Of a stretch of DNA of 53,930 nucleotides, positions 16,329 to 24,479 are shown in pieces. The notes under the pieces were generated by a model, which saw nothing but the letters and a program-made list of their open reading frames with translations, made no database searches and was not told the origin of the DNA. Made by a program: the position numbers and the translations under genes. Numbering within the stretch: the first letter of the stretch is position 1; every line of letters starts with the position of its first letter. Origin of the DNA: an uncultured Acidimicrobiales bacterium (GTDB lineage Bacteria > Actinomycetota > Acidimicrobiia > Acidimicrobiales > SZUA-35); the NCBI GenBank assembly GCA_937958015.1, contig CALGOA010000178.1:1-53930 (forward strand), given 5' to 3'.

Positions 16329-17174
16329 ATGAACGTGCATTCGATGAGATCGAGTTACGTGTCGATCGGGCGTCAACGGATCCGGGTCATGGTCGAGAAC
16401 GAAGGAGCGGGCCGCCCGCTGCTTCTGATCAACGGGATCGGGGCAACTGGTGATCTGTTCCAACCGCTGCGAGAGCATCTGGGCGATCGGGAGACCATCG
16501 CATTCGACGCCCCGGGGGTCGGCGGTAGTCCGGCCCCGGCCTATCCGCCCACGATGCGTTCGATCGCCCGTTTGGTCGCCGGGCTGATTCACGAACTCGG
16601 CCACGATTCGGTCGACGTCCTGGGATTGTCGTGGGGCGGTGCCGTTGCCCAGGAGTTGGCCCGGCGTCATCCCGAGCGCGTTCGCCGCCTCATCCTCGTG
16701 GCGACCATGCCGGGTTGGACGTCGTTGCCGGGTCGCCCGGCCGCCATGTCGATTCTGATGTCGCCAGCCCGTTACTACTCATCGGAGTATCTGCGTCGTG
16801 TTGCTCCAACCCTGTATGGCGGAGCGATTCGGGATCATCCTCGCCTGCTCAATGAGCATGCCAAACTGCGCGAGGCCCGGCCGCCAACGCCCATTGGTTA
16901 TCTCTGGCAGCTGAGCGCTCTTCGCCGGTGGACCAGCCTTCCGTGGCTGCATCGCCTTCGCCAGCGCACGTTGGTTCTGGCCGGTGATGACGATCCCATC
17001 ATTCCGTTGACCAACGCCAAGGTGATGGCTGCACGGCTTCGGGATGGACGACTGCACGCCGTCGAAGGTGGAGGGCACCTCTTCCTGTTCACCCGGGCGG
17101 CCGAGATGGCCGGCGTCATTCAGGAGTTCCTTGCCACCGGAGCCGACGAAGCAAAGCGTCACCTCGCGGCGTAG
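16329..17174 (+). CDS. Alpha/beta hydrolase, possible intracellular PHA depolymerase
   Basis: A 281-residue hydrolase with oxyanion region LLLINGIG near residue 36, nucleophile elbow GLSWGG near 104-109, acidic residue in LAGDDDPIIPL and His in EGGGHLFLF. This pattern and the FDAPGVGGSP segment resemble the PhaZ-type depolymerases encoded beside phaC in pseudomonads. It starts 49 bases after phaC, probably in the same transcript; ATG at 16329 is chosen, with ATG at 16344 possible. Coupling to a polyester synthase supports a role in mobilising the polymer. Hydrolysis of some other ester cannot be excluded. Confidence 0.82.
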   Translation: MNVHSMRSSYVSIGRQRIRVMVENEGAGRPLLLINGIGATGDLFQPLREHLGDRETIAFDAPGVGGSPAPAYPPTMRSIARLVAGLIHELGHDSVDVLGLSWGGAVAQELARRHPERVRRLILVATMPGWTSLPGRPAAMSILMSPARYYSSEYLRRVAPTLYGGAIRDHPRLLNEHAKLREARPPTPIGYLWQLSALRRWTSLPWLHRLRQRTLVLAGDDDPIIPLTNAKVMAARLRDGRLHAVEGGGHLFLFTRAAEMAGVIQEFLATGADEAKRHLAA

Positions 17175-17176
17175 GT

Positions 17177-18418
17177 TCAGGCCGGCGACGGGTCAGCCCA
17201 CGCCGCTCGGGCCACCGTCACCGATCCGGCCAGCGCCAACGTGACCAAGCCGATCAGATTCGCCCCAGCCCCAACGATGAAGGCCACTTCGTAGTTCGCG
17301 AGATCGCGGATCAGTCCCAGGATGAAAGGTCCGGCGGCTACCCCGGCAGTTCCGAACAACTGGCTGTAGCTGTAGATCCGGCTGTACTCCACAACACCGA
17401 ACGCTTCGGCCAGCAGAAGCGGTTGGAGCATTAGCAGGTTGCCAACGCTGAGCCCGAGCAGGGCACTAGCGCCCAGAAGCGACGTACGGGTTGTCGCAAA
17501 CGCGATCAGCACCAGCGACGTGGCCTGGGTCAGGATCAGGACCCGCGTCAGCGACAGGGCGGAAATACGGGTGACAACGACGCCACCGATCAGCCGTCCG
17601 ATCACACTGGACAGCGCCATGGTGGAGAGCACCGCGGTGGCCGTCGTTTTGTCCACCCGTTCGGTTGCGACATTGAAGAGTTGGGCCAGTGCACCCACCT
17701 GAGCGGTGAAGATCAGGGCGTAGGTGGCTGCCAGAAAGATGAAGAATCGGGTCTGGCGGGCCTGCAGGAACGTTGCCCCGGCCAGGCTGGCGCTTCCCGG
17801 CGCAGCAGCCTCTCGGCCATCGGGTGCGAGACCGAGCGGAAGCGGGCTGGTTCGAACCAGCAGCAAGGCGATCGGGATCACACCGATCAGCCAGGCAGCC
17901 GCCATCCAGGGGCCGGCGCCCGACAGCGTGCGGTCGTCGATCAGCCGGGAAGCGAACGGTGTGATTGCAATGCCGCCCACGGACAGCCCGGTGGTCGCAA
18001 TCGACAGGGCGACCGACCGGCGCACGCTGAACCATCGGGCCACCACCGCGGTCCCCGGGACAAGCCCGGCCAGAGCGAAACCGGAACCGAAGAATGCGAA
18101 GAAGACATAGAGCAGCGGGATCGAGTTGACCCATCGGAGTCCGAGCAGGGCCAACGCTCCCGAGACTCCGCCCGCAAGATAGAACCACCGAACGTCGATC
18201 CGATCCATCAGCGGGGCCGCCAGAAAGCTGACGATCCCGCTGGTGGCGAAGAAGAGTGCGGTGGCTCCAGAGACCGAACTGACCGAGGCGTCGAGTTCTG
18301 TGGTTGCCGCCTGCAGAATCACCGAAGCGTTGTAGAAGCCCAGGCCGGCGGACACCGCGAGTGTGACGAACACCCCGAGAACCACCCACCAGCCCCGGAA
18401 GATGCCGAACCGATCGAT
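17177..18418 (-). CDS. MFS transporter (monocarboxylate/OFA-like); apparent ATC start
   Basis: A 12-helix major facilitator. It has the family's N-terminal GWWVVLGVF region, a central loop of about 25 residues and a second half beginning near FFIFLAATYALIFTAQVG. The first standard start is GTG at 18385, but the frame upstream encodes IDRFGIFRGWW, and the positively charged segment followed by a Gly-Trp-Trp signature normally opens these proteins. The only upstream candidate is ATC at 18418, which has TAGCCT ending 6 nt before it. The stated extent (413 residues) uses that start; if it is wrong the gene begins at 18385. The substrate is unknown. Its stop lies 2 bases from the end of the convergent hydrolase. 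Confidence 0.85.
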   Translation of the reverse strand: MDRFGIFRGWWVVLGVFVTLAVSAGLGFYNASVILQAATTELDASVSSVSGATALFFATSGIVSFLAAPLMDRIDVRWFYLAGGVSGALALLGLRWVNSIPLLYVFFAFFGSGFALAGLVPGTAVVARWFSVRRSVALSIATTGLSVGGIAITPFASRLIDDRTLSGAGPWMAAAWLIGVIPIALLLVRTSPLPLGLAPDGREAAAPGSASLAGATFLQARQTRFFIFLAATYALIFTAQVGALAQLFNVATERVDKTTATAVLSTMALSSVIGRLIGGVVVTRISALSLTRVLILTQATSLVLIAFATTRTSLLGASALLGLSVGNLLMLQPLLLAEAFGVVEYSRIYSYSQLFGTAGVAAGPFILGLIRDLANYEVAFIVGAGANLIGLVTLALAGSVTVARAAWADPSPA

Positions 18419-18528
18419 GCATGCAGGCTAACGCTCATCCCCGGCGCACAATCAGTCGAGCCCTCCCCGAACCACCCCAACACTGTGCTCGGCTCAGGTT
18501 GTTGCAGCATCGCACCGATACCCGTGGA

Positions 18529-19305
18529 ATGAACGAACTCGTCGCCGCCGCATTAACCCCCGCCACGCCCGGGGCCTTCGTGCGGATCCTCGGCTCGGTG
18601 CTCCCCGGTGTCGGCCGGACCCGGGACCAGATCGTCACCTACGCCGAGGAATGGAAGGCCGAAGCGCACGCCGCTATCGAGAGCGACCTCCCGGTGTTTG
18701 TGGCCCTGGGTGACTCACTGGCTCAGGGGGTTGGGGCGTCGACCCGCAGCTTGTCCTATGTGAACCTGGTCCGCCAGGGTCTCGAAGAACGAGGGATCCC
18801 CGAATTCGCCGTTCTCAACCTGTCGCGGTCGGGAGCCCGAATCCACGACGTTCTGGAAACACAACTCCCCGCTCTGGAGGCCGCCAACGTCGACGTGTTC
18901 GGTGGGGTCTGCACCGTTGGCAGCAACGATCTGGTCCGGTCCAGCCGACTGCGTCAAACCCGTCGCCGGTTCACCGAACTGCTCGTGGCGTTGCCCGACC
19001 CCATCACGATGGTCACCATTCCGGACTCCAAAAGCATGACCGCCAAGTCGATGAACAAACACATCCGCCGTCAGGCCGAACTGCTGGATCGACCATTGAT
19101 CGATGTGGCCGCAGCGCTGACGTCGTGGAGGGGCATGGTCGCCGGGGATGGATTTCACCCGAACGACCGTGGCTATCAACTGTGGGCCGACACGATTCTG
19201 GCCGGGTTGGAACTCGACGACTTCGGAGTGGCTCCCGCCACCGATACGCCCGCGCTAGGCCACCGCAACACCACCGGTGTCCGGGGGATCGTCGAGCCGG
19301 CCTAA
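18529..19305 (+). CDS. SGNH/GDSL-family hydrolase
   Basis: A 258-residue esterase-like protein. Block I is VALGDSLAQG (nucleophile Ser near residue 65), block II is LSRSGAR, block III is GSND and block V is GDGFHPND, so all SGNH catalytic elements are present. Roughly 50 N-terminal residues precede the fold and no secretion signal is evident. ATG at 18529 is chosen because the longer upstream frame is Pro/Arg-rich and non-conserved in appearance. The final 51 bases overlap the 3' end of the convergent MFS gene. The substrate is unknown; a cytoplasmic thioesterase or lysophospholipase role would suit the lipid context but is speculative. Confidence 0.85.
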   Translation: MNELVAAALTPATPGAFVRILGSVLPGVGRTRDQIVTYAEEWKAEAHAAIESDLPVFVALGDSLAQGVGASTRSLSYVNLVRQGLEERGIPEFAVLNLSRSGARIHDVLETQLPALEAANVDVFGGVCTVGSNDLVRSSRLRQTRRRFTELLVALPDPITMVTIPDSKSMTAKSMNKHIRRQAELLDRPLIDVAAALTSWRGMVAGDGFHPNDRGYQLWADTILAGLELDDFGVAPATDTPALGHRNTTGVRGIVEPA

Positions 19306-20541
19306 TCGCTCACTCTGGGTCTGTAGGGCAAGGCCGATGATCACGATGATGGCGCCCGCCAGACTGACGATCAGTCGAGGGTTGGTGGCATCGGACAATC
19401 TGGTCTGGAGCAACGCACCGATCGGGTAGGAACCGGTAAACGTCATGATGCGGACCGCCATGACCCGCCCCCGGATCTCCTCGGCAACGATGCTCTGCAC
19501 CGCCGTGTTACTGGTGACGACGATCATCATGAACCCGCTGCCGGCCAGCAGCAACCCGAAAGAGCCCTGGGCCAGGGTGGTCGAGGTGCCGAAGATGATG
19601 ATCGCGACGCCATAGATCGGAACGGCCCAACGCACCACCGACGCTCGTTTAAGGTCACCGAACATCCCACTGACCACGGGCACCGCGAGCACGGCTCCCA
19701 ACCCGAGCAGTCCGCCGAGGAGCCCCACGTACCCGTCGTCCACGTCGTACACCTGTTTCACGAACACGGCGGCGAAGTTGAGCAGCGGAAACCCCAGGAA
19801 CGCCACGATCGCCGCCAACCCGATGCCGGCCCCGATCCCGGGTTGGGTCTTGATGTAGTTGATCGCCTCGACGAAACCTCGACCGACCTTTCGTTGAACC
19901 CGGACCTGACGGCTCTGCTTGGGGCGAACGATCAACAGTGTGATCACTACTGCGATGTAACTGAGCGAGTTCCCCAGAAACGCCCACGACGGCCCGGCGA
20001 TCGCGAGCAGCAGACCACCCAGAGCAGGGCCGATCCCTCTGGCCGCATTGAACTGAAGACTGTTCAACGAGATCGCAGAGGGCAGGTCCTCCAACGGCAC
20101 CAACAGCGGGATAAACGACTGCCACGCCGGGATCGTGAACGCACCGAACAATCCCGTGAGCGCCGCAACCCCAACGATTACCGCAGCGTCGCGAACGCCG
20201 GAGATCCAGACGATCCACAAGGCAAGCGCCGCGATGGCGGACCCGGTCTGGCCCACGATCAACACCCGGCGCCGTTCGAATCGGTCGGCGAGGTTGCCGG
20301 CCAGCGGACCCAGCAGCATCGAGGGGAAGATGGCGGCAAAGGTGGCGATTCCGGTCCAGAACGCCTGCCCGGTGATTTCGAGCAACACGACCGGGACCGT
20401 GATGTTCTGGAGCCAGGTGCCGCTGTTGGACACCAGCGCTCCGGTCCAGAACCGCCGAAAGTCCTGATGCTGAAAGGCCCGGAAACCGTGCCGAATGCCG
20501 CTGGGCCCCTCGGGCCGGGAGACGTGCGAGCGGGAGACCAA
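19255..20541 (-). CDS. MFS exporter (EntS/enterobactin-exporter-like)
   Basis: A 428-residue 12-helix MFS protein. The N-terminus RAFQHQDFRRFWTGALVSNSGTWLQNITVPVVL is typical of the transmembrane secretion effector / EntS-like group, and LADRFERRRVLI is the motif A loop. The start is TTG at 20541, supported by TAGATT ending 6 nt upstream; no ATG or GTG lies nearby in frame. Its 3' end overlaps the convergent SGNH hydrolase gene by 51 bp. The substrate is unknown, as with most members of this group. The 146 bases upstream, to the Eis-like gene, hold nothing else I can identify. Confidence 0.88.
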   Translation of the reverse strand: MVSRSHVSRPEGPSGIRHGFRAFQHQDFRRFWTGALVSNSGTWLQNITVPVVLLEITGQAFWTGIATFAAIFPSMLLGPLAGNLADRFERRRVLIVGQTGSAIAALALWIVWISGVRDAAVIVGVAALTGLFGAFTIPAWQSFIPLLVPLEDLPSAISLNSLQFNAARGIGPALGGLLLAIAGPSWAFLGNSLSYIAVVITLLIVRPKQSRQVRVQRKVGRGFVEAINYIKTQPGIGAGIGLAAIVAFLGFPLLNFAAVFVKQVYDVDDGYVGLLGGLLGLGAVLAVPVVSGMFGDLKRASVVRWAVPIYGVAIIIFGTSTTLAQGSFGLLLAGSGFMMIVVTSNTAVQSIVAEEIRGRVMAVRIMTFTGSYPIGALLQTRLSDATNPRLIVSLAGAIIVIIGLALQTQSERLGRLDDPPDTGGVAVA

Positions 20542-20687
20542 GCGTCCAATCTATTGGTCCCACGGGAACCTGCTAGTGGAACTGAACCAAAGCGACAGAA
20601 TGATTCGATCGGCACGGTCGGCTGGCAGATACTCGACGTCGACGCCGCTGAATCGCCGTACTCATCAAACTGCTTCCAGACAGACCG

Positions 20688-21911
20688 CTAGAAGATTTCC
20701 TGGGTCCACGGCGCGGCGGGCCATGCGAGTAGGCGATCCAAGGCGTCAACTGCGGTGGGACCTCCGGTCACCCGGTTGGCCGCGGCGAGCGAGCGGGCTC
20801 TAACCGAACCGAAGAAGACCGAACCCAACTCGGAAATGCCCAACTCGACATCGACGGCCCGGTCCGACCGTTCGACCGTCGCTCGGCCCCCGGTGATCTC
20901 GAGCCGGTAGGTCCCGCCGATGTCGTCGTAGATCGGATCCTTCACGCCCAGCGTGATGGCTCCGTCGTTCACGTAGTGACGAGCCTCGAACATCTGTGCG
21001 ACGTCGAGGATCCGTAGCCAGAGGCTGTCATTCGGTCGGATCGTGAGTAATCGGGGATTGTCCAGCAGCCAGGGCAGCGGGTCATCGGCCGGCATGTTCC
21101 AGTAGGTCACATTCGGATAGAGATCGACGTGAGAGAGGTAGTGCCAGAGAGCCCGTCGGGCGGCGTCGTCGCCGGGCATCATCTCGACGATGTTGGTCTT
21201 GCCGTTGCCGCCCTCGTGATCCCAGTCGGTCTTCTGGCGGTAGGCCGCATACCCGATCACCGACGAGTCGCGTTCGGCCACGACCCATCGCAACGCCGAC
21301 ATACCGCCTCGCATCGACGGGTGGTCGAGGAAGATTCGATGTTTCCACCAGGCGTCGTTGCGGGAGATCATGCCGGGGCGCTGCCGGAACACGTTGTCGA
21401 ATATCCCAGGGACGACCGCCTTGGCCTCGTCGGTGGTGATAAGTCGAATCGAGACACCGTCTTCAGTTCCCGACACCGAGGTCCGGCGGGTGTCGAACGA
21501 TGCTTCGGTCCAGAGCGTGGCGACGCCGTAGCCGAACCGGTCGTAGATCTGCGAACTGGTCGCCCACAGCCCGGCGCAGGGTTGGTTTCGCTCTCGGGCC
21601 TGGTCGAGGTGCATGCGCATCATGCGGGTCAGGAGACCCCGACGGCGATGGGATGGTTCGACCGTCACGATCGTGGTGCCGGCCATCGGTACCTCGGCAC
21701 CGGGCAACGAAAGATCCAGATCGTGTGAGCTGAAGGTTCCAACGAGCCGGTCTCCATCGAAGGCGCCGATGCAGAGGTCGGTTCGGAAGGTGGCTTCCCA
21801 GCGATCGTGCAGAACCTGATCGAACTCTTCGCTGCCACCGAAGGCACGGGTGACCAGTGAGTGGAACTCGTCGCGGTGGGCGGGTTCGATAAATCGAACA
21901 TCAAGACTCAT
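20688..21911 (-). CDS. Eis-like GNAT N-acetyltransferase
   Basis: A 407-residue protein of the Eis family, which in mycobacteria acetylates aminoglycosides and other amines. The N-terminal GNAT domain has the acetyl-CoA loop VEPSHRRRGLLTRMM near residue 85; a second GNAT-like region and a C-terminal sterol-carrier-like domain follow (from about residue 300). The chain ends in TQEIF; in Eis the free C-terminal carboxylate of Phe serves in catalysis, and a terminal Phe is kept here. The ATG at 21911 has TAGCGT ending 6 nt upstream, consistent with a leaderless transcript. The natural substrate is not predictable. Confidence 0.9.
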   Translation of the reverse strand: MSLDVRFIEPAHRDEFHSLVTRAFGGSEEFDQVLHDRWEATFRTDLCIGAFDGDRLVGTFSSHDLDLSLPGAEVPMAGTTIVTVEPSHRRRGLLTRMMRMHLDQARERNQPCAGLWATSSQIYDRFGYGVATLWTEASFDTRRTSVSGTEDGVSIRLITTDEAKAVVPGIFDNVFRQRPGMISRNDAWWKHRIFLDHPSMRGGMSALRWVVAERDSSVIGYAAYRQKTDWDHEGGNGKTNIVEMMPGDDAARRALWHYLSHVDLYPNVTYWNMPADDPLPWLLDNPRLLTIRPNDSLWLRILDVAQMFEARHYVNDGAITLGVKDPIYDDIGGTYRLEITGGRATVERSDRAVDVELGISELGSVFFGSVRARSLAAANRVTGGPTAVDALDRLLAWPAAPWTQEIF

Positions 21912-21959
21912 ACGCCGACGCTACCCGAGAGGGGCGATCGGTTCGATTGGGTTTCGGTA

Positions 21960-22532
21960 TCAGGAAGCCAGCAGGCGCTGAATTTCCTCTTCGAGTTCCG
22001 ATTCACCCAAGCGGCCGTTATGCACCCGCACGGCGCCGTTCTGGTTGATGAATGCAAAGGCGGGCTGGGATCGAACTTCGAACTCGGACCAGAGGGTCCG
22101 GTCGGGGTCGATGAGGTGCTCGAATCCTTCGAGGCTGAAATCAGCGACGAAGTTCTGCATGGGTTCGATGTCGTCTTTACCGGCGAATCCAAGGAACTGG
22201 ACGTCGTCACCGTATTGCTGCTGCGCCGCTGCGACCGCAGGGGCTTCGGATCTACACGTGGGTCACCACGGCGCCCAGAACCAGATGACGGCGTCCTGAC
22301 CCTCCAGAGATCCGAACTCGAACTGTCCACCCGAAACCGTGTCGGCGGTGAACTGGGGGAGTGGCTGCGCGGGACCGGGATCGACCGTTGTGGTGGGGGC
22401 CGGGTCTGACTCGCTACTGACGGGGGCGGGGTTGGACACCTCTTCGGCGGTTGAGCCACCGCAGGCGGCGAGAATCATCGCCGAGGTCAGCGCCACCGAG
22501 GCCCAACGCGCATGTCTGTTGAACGTGCTGAT
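21960..22532 (-). CDS. DsbE/MPT53-like thioredoxin-fold lipoprotein with in-frame TGA (probable selenocysteine)
   Basis: Read through the TGA at 22263-22265, this frame gives one coherent 190-residue protein. A lipoprotein signal ends in ILAAC (Cys24 lipidated), a Pro/Thr linker follows, then a TlpA/DsbE thioredoxin domain. The active site reads FWAPW-U-PTC, where U is TGA, exactly at the first Cys of CxxC; the second Cys (residue 93) is intact. The downstream half (GFAGKDDIEPMQNFVADF, SQPAFAFINQNGAVR) matches secreted mycobacterial DsbE/MPT53. No other damage is seen on either side. The first standard start (GTG 22496) would leave an uncharged, too short signal peptide; ATC at 22532, 6 nt after TAAGAT, restores a good one. 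Alternative: a one-codon nonsense pseudogene. Confidence 0.8.
22225..22244 (-). promoter_or_regulatory. Candidate bacterial SECIS hairpin downstream of the in-frame UGA
   Basis: In the mRNA, the 18 nt after UGA are followed by GCCCCUGC-GGUC-GCAGCGGC: seven pairs, one internal C-C mismatch, and a four-base loop starting with GG, 26 nt after the UGA. Known bacterial SECIS rules ask for a small hairpin within the coding region, a G among the first two loop bases, and about 16-37 nt between UGA and the loop; all three are met. The fold is by eye only. Confidence 0.6.
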
Positions 22533-22572
22533 GGGATCATCTTAGAACCAGCTCAGCGAGGTTCACCGTCAC

Positions 22573-22596
22573 CCTGCGGGGAGTCCCCAGCCGCAG
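22573..22596. repeat. Hairpin between csp and the thioredoxin-like lipoprotein
   Basis: A compact inverted repeat, CTGCGGGGA followed by TCCCCAGCCGCAG, lies about 30 bases upstream of the lipoprotein -10 element. It may be a second terminator for the cold-shock gene or insulate the next promoter. Confidence 0.4.
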
Positions 22597-22605
22597 ATAG
22601 GGACG

Positions 22606-22650
22606 CATGGGAAGAAAAAGACGAAAGCCGCCGGCAACAATGCCGACGGC
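22606..22650 (-). terminator. Rho-independent terminator of the cold-shock gene
   Basis: On the minus strand, GCCGTCGGC-ATTGTT-GCCGGCGGC (22650 down to 22627) forms a nine-pair stem with one G-U pair, followed by TTTCGTCTTTTTC. It sits about 22 bases past the csp stop codon. Confidence 0.8.
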
Positions 22651-22672
22651 CTCGATGTCTTTAGGGTTCGTG

Positions 22673-22870
22673 TCAGACGACGCGAACGTTTTGGGCTTCG
22701 TCACCCTTGCGGCCGGGAGCTACATCGAACTCCACGGTCTGACCCTCATCGAGGGACTTGTAGCCGTCACCGGCGATGTTTGAGTAGTGAACGAAGATGT
22801 CGTCTTCTCCCTCACGGGAGATGAAGCCGAAACCCTTTTCAACGTTGAAGAACTTAACTTTTCCTTGCAT
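22673..22870 (-). CDS. Cold-shock protein (CspA family)
   Basis: A 65-residue single cold-shock domain. RNP1 is KGFGFI (residues 12-17) and RNP2 is IFVHYS (25-30), with aromatic residues for single-stranded nucleic acid binding intact. These proteins act as RNA chaperones. A purine-rich ribosome site (AAAAGG) lies about 6 nt before the ATG, unlike the leaderless neighbours, and about 150 non-coding bases separate it from the divergent zwf gene, allowing a 5' leader. A strong terminator follows. Length and motifs match the family exactly. Confidence 0.96.
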   Translation of the reverse strand: MQGKVKFFNVEKGFGFISREGEDDIFVHYSNIAGDGYKSLDEGQTVEFDVAPGRKGDEAQNVRVV

Positions 22871-23021
22871 ATGTACCTTTTGATTCGAGCGATCATTATG
22901 TCGCTCCTGCTACCAGCTTAGGTCCCAGCGCAACGAACCCCACAGTCACCTTCGGGGGCCAGCTCGGTCGTGCCGACGGGTGGAAGAAGCAGACCCGACG
23001 GTGGTGTGCGACGCTGGGACG

Positions 23022-24470
23022 ATGAGCGAGCCAAAGCGTCACGCATCTCTCGATCCCGGCCCTCCCACCACCGTGGTGTTGTTCGGGGCTACCGGGGATC
23101 TGTCCAGACGAAAGCTGTTGCCCGGACTGTTTCGGTTGCTGACCAACGGGTTGTTGCCTCACGTGCGCATCGTCGGCACATCGCTCGATGACCATACGCA
23201 GGAGTCGTTCGTACAGTTCGCCCGGGAGTCGCTGACCAAGTTCGAGTCCACGATCACCGACGCCGAATGGGAAAATTTCGCTCGCCGGCTCACCTGGGCT
23301 CCCGGTGGCACGCCGGAGTCACTACGCGAAGCCGTCGCAGCCGCCGAATCCGAACTGGACGGTCCCCAGAACCGGCTGCACTATCTGTCGGTTCCACCCA
23401 AGGCGGCACTGGCTGTGATCCGGACCCTGCAGGAAGCTGGTCTGGCCGAGGACTCGCGAATCATCATGGAAAAGCCCTTCGGGACCGACCTCGCGAGTGC
23501 CCGATCCCTCAATGCGTCGGTGCACGAGGTGTTCGACGAGTCGCAAGTCTTCCGGATCGACCACTTTCTCGGTAAGGAAGCGGCGTTGAACATCCTGGCG
23601 TTCCGTTTCGCCAACGGGTTGTTCGAACCGATCTGGCACCGGAACATGATCGATCACATCCAGATCGACGTGCCCGAGGCGCTGGGGCTTGAACAGAGGG
23701 CCACGTTCTATGAGGCGACCGGCGCGTTTCGGGACATGGTGGTGACACACCTCCTTCAGGTCATGGCGTTCACCGCAATGGAGGCGCCGACTTCGCTCGA
23801 CCCCGCTGCGATCACCGAGGAGAAGAACAAGGTGTTCCGGTCGATGCTGCCGATCGGACCCGAGGACGTGGTTCGGGGGCAGTACGCCGGGTATCGGGAC
23901 GAGGACGGCGTCGATCCCGAGTCCGAGACCGAAACCTTCATCGCACTGCGCTGTTTTGTGGACAACTGGCGGTGGGCCGGTGTGCCCTTCTACCTCCGGA
24001 CGGGGAAGAACATGGCCGAAGGAATGCGAATCATCTCGATCGCATTCAAGGAACCACCGAAGTCGATGTTTCCCAAAGGATCCGGCATCGGCCAGTCCGG
24101 TCCCGACCACCTCACCTTCGACCTCGCTGACGAGTCGAAGATGTCGCTCTCGTTCTACGGAAAACGACCGGGACCCGGCTTCAGACTGGACAAGTTGTCG
24201 ATGCAGTTCTCCGTGGGAGAGATCGACCATTCCGCCCACGTGCTCGAGGCCTACGAGCGTCTGATACTCGACGCGGTCCGGGGCGACCGCACCCTGTTCA
24301 CCACCGCATCCGGGGTGGAGCGCCTCTGGGAGGTTTCCGAGGGGTTGTTGTCGCAGCCACCCCCGGTGCGGCCCTATGCCAAGGGCACGTGGGGTCCCAA
24401 CCAGATCCACCAGCTCATCGCGCCGCGGGCCTGGCGCCTGCCGTTCGAACGGGGCTGGCGTAGCAAATAG
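23022..24470 (+). CDS. zwf: Glucose-6-phosphate 1-dehydrogenase
   Basis: A 482-residue NADP-dependent dehydrogenase that starts the oxidative pentose phosphate pathway. The nucleotide-binding motif is GATGDLSRRKLLPGLF near residue 22, and the active-site signature RIDHFLGKE lies near residue 180. EKPFGTD upstream and RTGKNM (sugar phosphate binding) downstream are also conserved. ATG at 23022 is used: homology starts soon after it and GACGCT ends 6 nt upstream. An upstream in-frame start adds only Arg-rich sequence. The gene is separate from any pgl, tal or gnd gene here. NADPH made by this enzyme would suit the lipid storage described earlier in the window. Confidence 0.96.
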   Translation: MSEPKRHASLDPGPPTTVVLFGATGDLSRRKLLPGLFRLLTNGLLPHVRIVGTSLDDHTQESFVQFARESLTKFESTITDAEWENFARRLTWAPGGTPESLREAVAAAESELDGPQNRLHYLSVPPKAALAVIRTLQEAGLAEDSRIIMEKPFGTDLASARSLNASVHEVFDESQVFRIDHFLGKEAALNILAFRFANGLFEPIWHRNMIDHIQIDVPEALGLEQRATFYEATGAFRDMVVTHLLQVMAFTAMEAPTSLDPAAITEEKNKVFRSMLPIGPEDVVRGQYAGYRDEDGVDPESETETFIALRCFVDNWRWAGVPFYLRTGKNMAEGMRIISIAFKEPPKSMFPKGSGIGQSGPDHLTFDLADESKMSLSFYGKRPGPGFRLDKLSMQFSVGEIDHSAHVLEAYERLILDAVRGDRTLFTTASGVERLWEVSEGLLSQPPPVRPYAKGTWGPNQIHQLIAPRAWRLPFERGWRSK

Positions 24471-24479
24471 AGTCGTCGC

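Noticed and set aside
21960-22496. Thioredoxin-like gene as an ordinary pseudogene
   Set aside because: Kept as an alternative only: no frameshift or second stop, TGA falls exactly on the catalytic Cys, and a SECIS-like hairpin follows.
22896-23195. Minus-strand frame opposite the start of zwf
   Set aside because: It overlaps the clearly coding dehydrogenase N-terminus and has no motif.
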